NCBI GenBank assembly: GCA_023145375.1
Contig: JAGLDY010000054.1
Span: 1 to 53,078 of the forward strand
Length of the DNA: 53,078 nt
Reading direction: 5' to 3'
Source: Candidatus Sabulitectum sp.
GTDB taxonomy: Bacteria; Fermentibacterota; Fermentibacteria; Fermentibacterales; JCC-6
Shown here: positions 49,915-53,078 of the stretch, in pieces
How the letters are laid out: each line of letters begins with the position of its first letter
Position numbering within the stretch: the stretch's first letter is position 1
Made by a program: the position numbers and the translations under genes
The notes under the pieces: model-generated
Databases searched by the model: none
Told to the model about the DNA's origin: nothing
The model's input: the letters and a program-made list of their open reading frames with translations, nothing else

Positions 49915-52209
49915 ATGCTCATACCGTTCGACAGAGATACAGCTACTGTAAGGTCTGCCATAAAAGTGCTTATTGGTTTGTGCCGACCGCCTGATACCCT
50001 CCGTAGCGGGGACGCATCCATTGATCTCAGAACCAGGCAGAAGGAGCACAACAGGAAACAGAAGGAACTTGCAGAAGAGAGAAACTGCACCTGGGAAGTG
50101 CCTGCTGTACTTATCACTGAACGGAACGGGATAAACTTCCAGATAACAGGAAGAGCTGATCTGCTTTCCGAAGACGGTGATACCGTGGTGGAGGTTAAGA
50201 CTTCGCAACCAATGCCAGAGTCTCCTGCTACCCATCACCTGCTTCAGGTACTGTTCTATGCAAATGCACTGGGGGCGGAAAATGCCGCCATGGTGTACAC
50301 CGACCCTGATTCGAAGGAATCAAAGGAGTTTCCCGTAGACCCTCAAGCCGGGGATATGATCACTCTCTGGAACGGTTTTATTGAAGATGTCTCCCTGTTT
50401 GTTAAGAGTGAATGGACAAGGCACCGTGAGCTTAAAGTCGCCCTTGAAACCCTGAGCTTTCCCTTTGATGCCATCAGACCAGGTCAGGAAGAGATCATCA
50501 GTTCAGTAAGAGAGGCCGGGAGTAAGCGGGAAGAACTGCTCATCCAGGCTCCCACAGGTACCGGTAAAACAGCTGCTGTTCTTACAGGAGCAATTCCCCC
50601 GGTTGTTGAGAACTGGAGGATCCTCTTCTTTCTCACAGCAAAGAACACCCAGAAAAGGATACTTGCAGAAACTGTAACCAGGTTCATTGATCAGGGCTTT
50701 CCCATGAGAACCATCATTCTCTCATCAAGGGAGAATTCATGCCCCATGGACATGGAAAGATGCAACCCTGCACTCTGCCCGTACGCAGAGGAATTCGGCC
50801 CCCGAATAAAGGCATCAGGAGTTATTGAGAAGCTTACAGAGAAAGTTCTGATCACCCCGGAGTGTATAATGCGGGAGTCTGTAAACGCGGAAGTCTGCCC
50901 CTTTGAACTGGCATTGTTCATCTCCCAGAGATGTGATCTGGTGGTCAGCGACTACAACTATGTCTTTGATCCCGGAATAAGGCTGAGAAGGTTCTTTGAC
51001 GATGATGAAACAGCTTCAAGATGCGTCCTTCTTGTGGATGAGGCGGCAAATCTTCCTGAGAGAGTCCGGGGAATATGGTCTCCGGAGATAAAAACCTCCT
51101 GGATGAAAAAAACATGGAAGTACGCCAGAGGCAACAGAAAGCTCCAGAACCTTCTTAGACCGTGGAGAAAACTGCTTCAGGCCTATGCAGACCAGCCCTG
51201 GCTGCACAAGAGCGACGAGATACGTCTTCCTGACGAAGTTGAACTTCCCCGGATAACAAGCAGAAAATGGCAGAAGATGCTAGGGGCAGATATGAAAGCT
51301 CCACGGGAGGCCGGTCTTCTCTGCAGAGCCATCTACGGTTTCTCCCGTGTGTCTGAAAGAATGGATGAGAGATTTCACCTGCTTGCAAGAAAGGACGGAG
51401 ATGACACACTTATACAGTGGTACTGTACAGACCCGTCTACATTCATTGCCGAAGAACATTCAAGATGTTCCAGCATAACTTGTTTCTCTGCTACCCTTGA
51501 ACCAATGGATCACTTCGCTGCGGAACTGGGGCTGGGTAAAGAAGACAACTTCACAGCAAAAGCCGTAGGCTGGCCATTCCCCCGGGAGAACCTGGCTGTC
51601 TGGGTTGACACCGGGATCAATACCCGGTGGAAGTACCGCAGTGAGCAGACAGAAAGCATCATCAAGAAACTCAATGGAGCCAGAACAAAAAGTCCAGGCA
51701 CCTGGATGGCCTTCTTCCCCTCTTTTTCCTGGATGGAGAAGATAGCCCTGGCTGCCGGAGATTCAGGAGTGGATCTTATTGCACAGAAAAGGGAGATGAC
51801 AGAACAGGACAGATCTGAATTCGTTGAACTGATCAACAGCGGTGATCACCTGATCCTGGTGGTTGCAGGTGGCCTGTTTGCAGAAGGTGTAGACCTGACC
51901 ATACCCGACCTCCGGGGCTGTTTCATAGCCGGTCCTTCCCTGCCCTCAGTCTCCCTCCGGCAGAAACTTCTTCAAATACGATACGACCAGACAAACAGAA
52001 ATGGCTTTCTTCATGCTTTTGCAATTCCAGGAGTAAACAGGGTGATACAGGCCGCCGGCAGACTCATAAGAAACAGTGAACAGAAGGCCGACCTGGTCCT
52101 CCTGGGCGGCCGGTTCATAAGAGACCCCTACTTCGACCACCTTCCAGAGCACTGGTTCCCTTTGAGGGTGATAAGGAACGGAAGGGTTTCATTGAAACAC
52201 AGGAATTGA
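49915..52209 (+). CDS. RecB-like nuclease fused to a DinG/XPD-type DNA helicase
   Basis: A 764-residue fusion. Residues about 50-165 form a PD-(D/E)XK nuclease: Asp82 in GRADLL, Glu93 and Lys95 in EVKTS, and the RecB/Cas4-type Gln111/Tyr115 in QVLFY. The helicase follows with Walker A APTGTGKT (212-219), likely [4Fe-4S] ligands among Cys276, Cys283, Cys288 and Cys328, SDYNYVFDP, DEAA (instead of DEAH) and C-terminal motifs GLFAEGVDL and QAAGRLIRN. It probably unwinds and cuts DNA in repair or replication restart. The ATG lacks a good Shine-Dalgarno. Divergent from dapL; no defence genes nearby. The domain call is clear, the cellular role is not. Confidence 0.82.
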   Translation: MLIPFDRDTATVRSAIKVLIGLCRPPDTLRSGDASIDLRTRQKEHNRKQKELAEERNCTWEVPAVLITERNGINFQITGRADLLSEDGDTVVEVKTSQPMPESPATHHLLQVLFYANALGAENAAMVYTDPDSKESKEFPVDPQAGDMITLWNGFIEDVSLFVKSEWTRHRELKVALETLSFPFDAIRPGQEEIISSVREAGSKREELLIQAPTGTGKTAAVLTGAIPPVVENWRILFFLTAKNTQKRILAETVTRFIDQGFPMRTIILSSRENSCPMDMERCNPALCPYAEEFGPRIKASGVIEKLTEKVLITPECIMRESVNAEVCPFELALFISQRCDLVVSDYNYVFDPGIRLRRFFDDDETASRCVLLVDEAANLPERVRGIWSPEIKTSWMKKTWKYARGNRKLQNLLRPWRKLLQAYADQPWLHKSDEIRLPDEVELPRITSRKWQKMLGADMKAPREAGLLCRAIYGFSRVSERMDERFHLLARKDGDDTLIQWYCTDPSTFIAEEHSRCSSITCFSATLEPMDHFAAELGLGKEDNFTAKAVGWPFPRENLAVWVDTGINTRWKYRSEQTESIIKKLNGARTKSPGTWMAFFPSFSWMEKIALAAGDSGVDLIAQKREMTEQDRSEFVELINSGDHLILVVAGGLFAEGVDLTIPDLRGCFIAGPSLPSVSLRQKLLQIRYDQTNRNGFLHAFAIPGVNRVIQAAGRLIRNSEQKADLVLLGGRFIRDPYFDHLPEHWFPLRVIRNGRVSLKHRN

Positions 52210-52308
52210 CAATATGCATTGACAGGCTTTTTTCATTAAACTGTGTTATGAATTGAATAACGTCAGAGTGGAATAGTGTTTGCAAGTACATACGCGAAAG
52301 GAGAAGTC

Positions 52309-53001
52309 ATGAGAAAGTATGGAGCGGAGTTCTTCGGCACATTCTGGCTGGTGCTGGGAGGATGTGGAGCTGCTGTGCTGGCAGCGGGAGTTCCCGGTGT
52401 TGGAATAGGCTATCTCGGGGTAGCACTTGCGTTTGGGTTAACTGTGCTGACAATGGCTTTTGCAATCGGTCACATTTCCGGTTGTCATCTTAACCCGGCA
52501 GTGTCCTTCGGGCTCTGGGCGGGCGGGCGTTTCCCCGCAAAGGAGTTGCCGCCTTACATCATATCTCAGGTTCTCGGTGCTATTGCCGCCGGTGCACTTC
52601 TCTTTGTTATTGCCAGCGGACAACCCGGTTTTGATATCTCTAACGGGTTTGCATTAAATGGATTTGGTGCTGAAGGCTCCCCTGGTGGATATTCCATGAT
52701 CGCTGCTCTGGTAACAGAGGTTGTCATGACCATGATGTTCCTTCTGATCATTCTTGGTGCCACAGATAAAAGAGCTCCAAAGGGACTGGCGCCTGTTGCA
52801 ATCGGTCTTGGTCTTACACTGATCCACCTTATCAGTATCCCGGTTACCAACACATCTGTTAACCCTGCACGCAGCACAGGTGTTGCCATCATAGCTGGTG
52901 GTCTTGCCCTTAAGCAGCTCTGGCTCTTCTGGCTGGCACCAATAGCGGGCGGCTTACTTGGAGCACTTGTTTACCGGTTCGTTGGCGGCAAGAACGACTA
53001 A
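52309..53001 (+). CDS. aqpZ: Aquaporin Z-type water channel
   Basis: A 230-residue six-helix channel. Both NPA motifs are present (HLNPAVSFG and SVNPARSTG). The pore-lining Phe in GTFWLVLGG, His in LIHLIS, Thr in VTNTSVN and Arg in NPARS give the water-selective aquaporin filter rather than the glycerol type. ATG 52309 follows AAGGAG; the longer reading from 52276 is discarded. TTGACA at 52219-52224 may be the -35 of its promoter, with TGTTAT 19 bases later. It is monocistronic with a terminator. Confidence 0.95.
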   Translation: MRKYGAEFFGTFWLVLGGCGAAVLAAGVPGVGIGYLGVALAFGLTVLTMAFAIGHISGCHLNPAVSFGLWAGGRFPAKELPPYIISQVLGAIAAGALLFVIASGQPGFDISNGFALNGFGAEGSPGGYSMIAALVTEVVMTMMFLLIILGATDKRAPKGLAPVAIGLGLTLIHLISIPVTNTSVNPARSTGVAIIAGGLALKQLWLFWLAPIAGGLLGALVYRFVGGKND

Positions 53002-53012
53002 GCCACACACAC

Positions 53013-53068
53013 GCCTACCCAGGGGCTGGCTTTTGCCAGCCCCTGTTCCTTTTTGCAATCGGGTAGGC
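53013..53068 (+). terminator. Rho-independent terminator after aqpZ with an outer inverted repeat
   Basis: AGGGGCTGGC (53021-53030) pairs perfectly with GCCAGCCCCT (53035-53044) around a TTTT loop, followed by a short T-rich run. An outer pair GCCTACCC (53013-53020) and GGGTAGGC (53061-53068) surrounds it, forming a nested inverted repeat. Confidence 0.85.
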
Positions 53069-53078
53069 GGTAGTTTTA

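Noticed and set aside
1-53078. tRNA or rRNA genes, CRISPR arrays, insertion sequences and sigma-54 promoters
   Set aside because: None was found by reading; no cloverleaf-like or repeat-spacer pattern or transposase motif appears, and no GG-N10-GC element with good flanks was convincing.

Overview
The window is a compact stretch of a chromosome from a diderm bacterium, with about 49 protein genes and almost no gaps. Kdo synthesis (kdsA, kdsB, kdsC, kdsD) and LPS-export genes (lptA, lptB, lptC) show an LPS outer membrane. dapL and an L,D-transpeptidase point to diaminopimelate-type peptidoglycan. Several traits resemble FCB-group or candidate phyla such as Fermentibacteria: a secreted MXAN_6640-like metalloprotease with a type-IX-like C-terminal tail, a PorV/FadL-like barrel, a Bacteroides-like serine palmitoyltransferase, and many TPR lipoproteins. 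That placement is inference. Three genes are of archaeal type (gatD, the adenosine-specific kinase, apgM). Many genes start with TTG, often behind a strong Shine-Dalgarno. No tRNA, rRNA, IS element, phage gene or CRISPR array was seen. No stretch over 300 bases lacks a gene; the largest gap, 20214-20458, holds a candidate structured leader.

Layout. 1-4738: a serine palmitoyltransferase, a GNAT-type ceramide synthase candidate and alaS (truncated by the window edge) form a minus-strand operon, with a CerR-like dehydrogenase divergent to it; together they form a probable ceramide (sphingolipid) locus. 4753-6564: a MaoC hydratase and a membrane-anchored reductive-dehalogenase-like corrinoid/Fe-S protein. 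6744-9116: a class III adenylate cyclase with TolB-like and TPR regions. 9118-18742: one minus-strand operon reading OMP barrel, kdsB, kdsA, kdsC, kdsD, lptC, lptA, lptB, rpoN, gatD, adenosine-specific kinase. 18804-20213: a beta-CASP metallo-hydrolase.

20459-30946 (plus strand): the secreted metalloprotease and a terminator, then four tightly overlapping genes (lipoprotein, polytopic membrane-TPR protein, DUF2723-like GT-C protein, second GT-C-like/TPR protein), followed by a carboxyltransferase and a biotin carrier that suggest propionyl/methylmalonyl-CoA metabolism. 31017-34218: a TPR lipoprotein, a small L,D-transpeptidase and a GAF-PP2C (RsbU-like) phosphatase.

34235-49828: a 19-gene minus-strand run with gaps of at most about 62 bases. 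It joins dapL, folate (folB, folK), a deoxynucleoside kinase, pantothenate (panC, panD), a shortened GlmU-like protein, a HIT protein, a LytR_C protein, rsfS, argS, a PfkB kinase, purM, apgM, mnmA, nadA, a class I amidotransferase, manA and manC. 49915-53001: a RecB-like nuclease/DinG-XPD helicase fusion and aqpZ, closed by a strong terminator.

The best leads are the ceramide locus, the GT-C/TPR membrane operon as a possible undescribed surface glycosylation system, a bacterial GatD, the nuclease-helicase fusion, and the structured leader before the metalloprotease.
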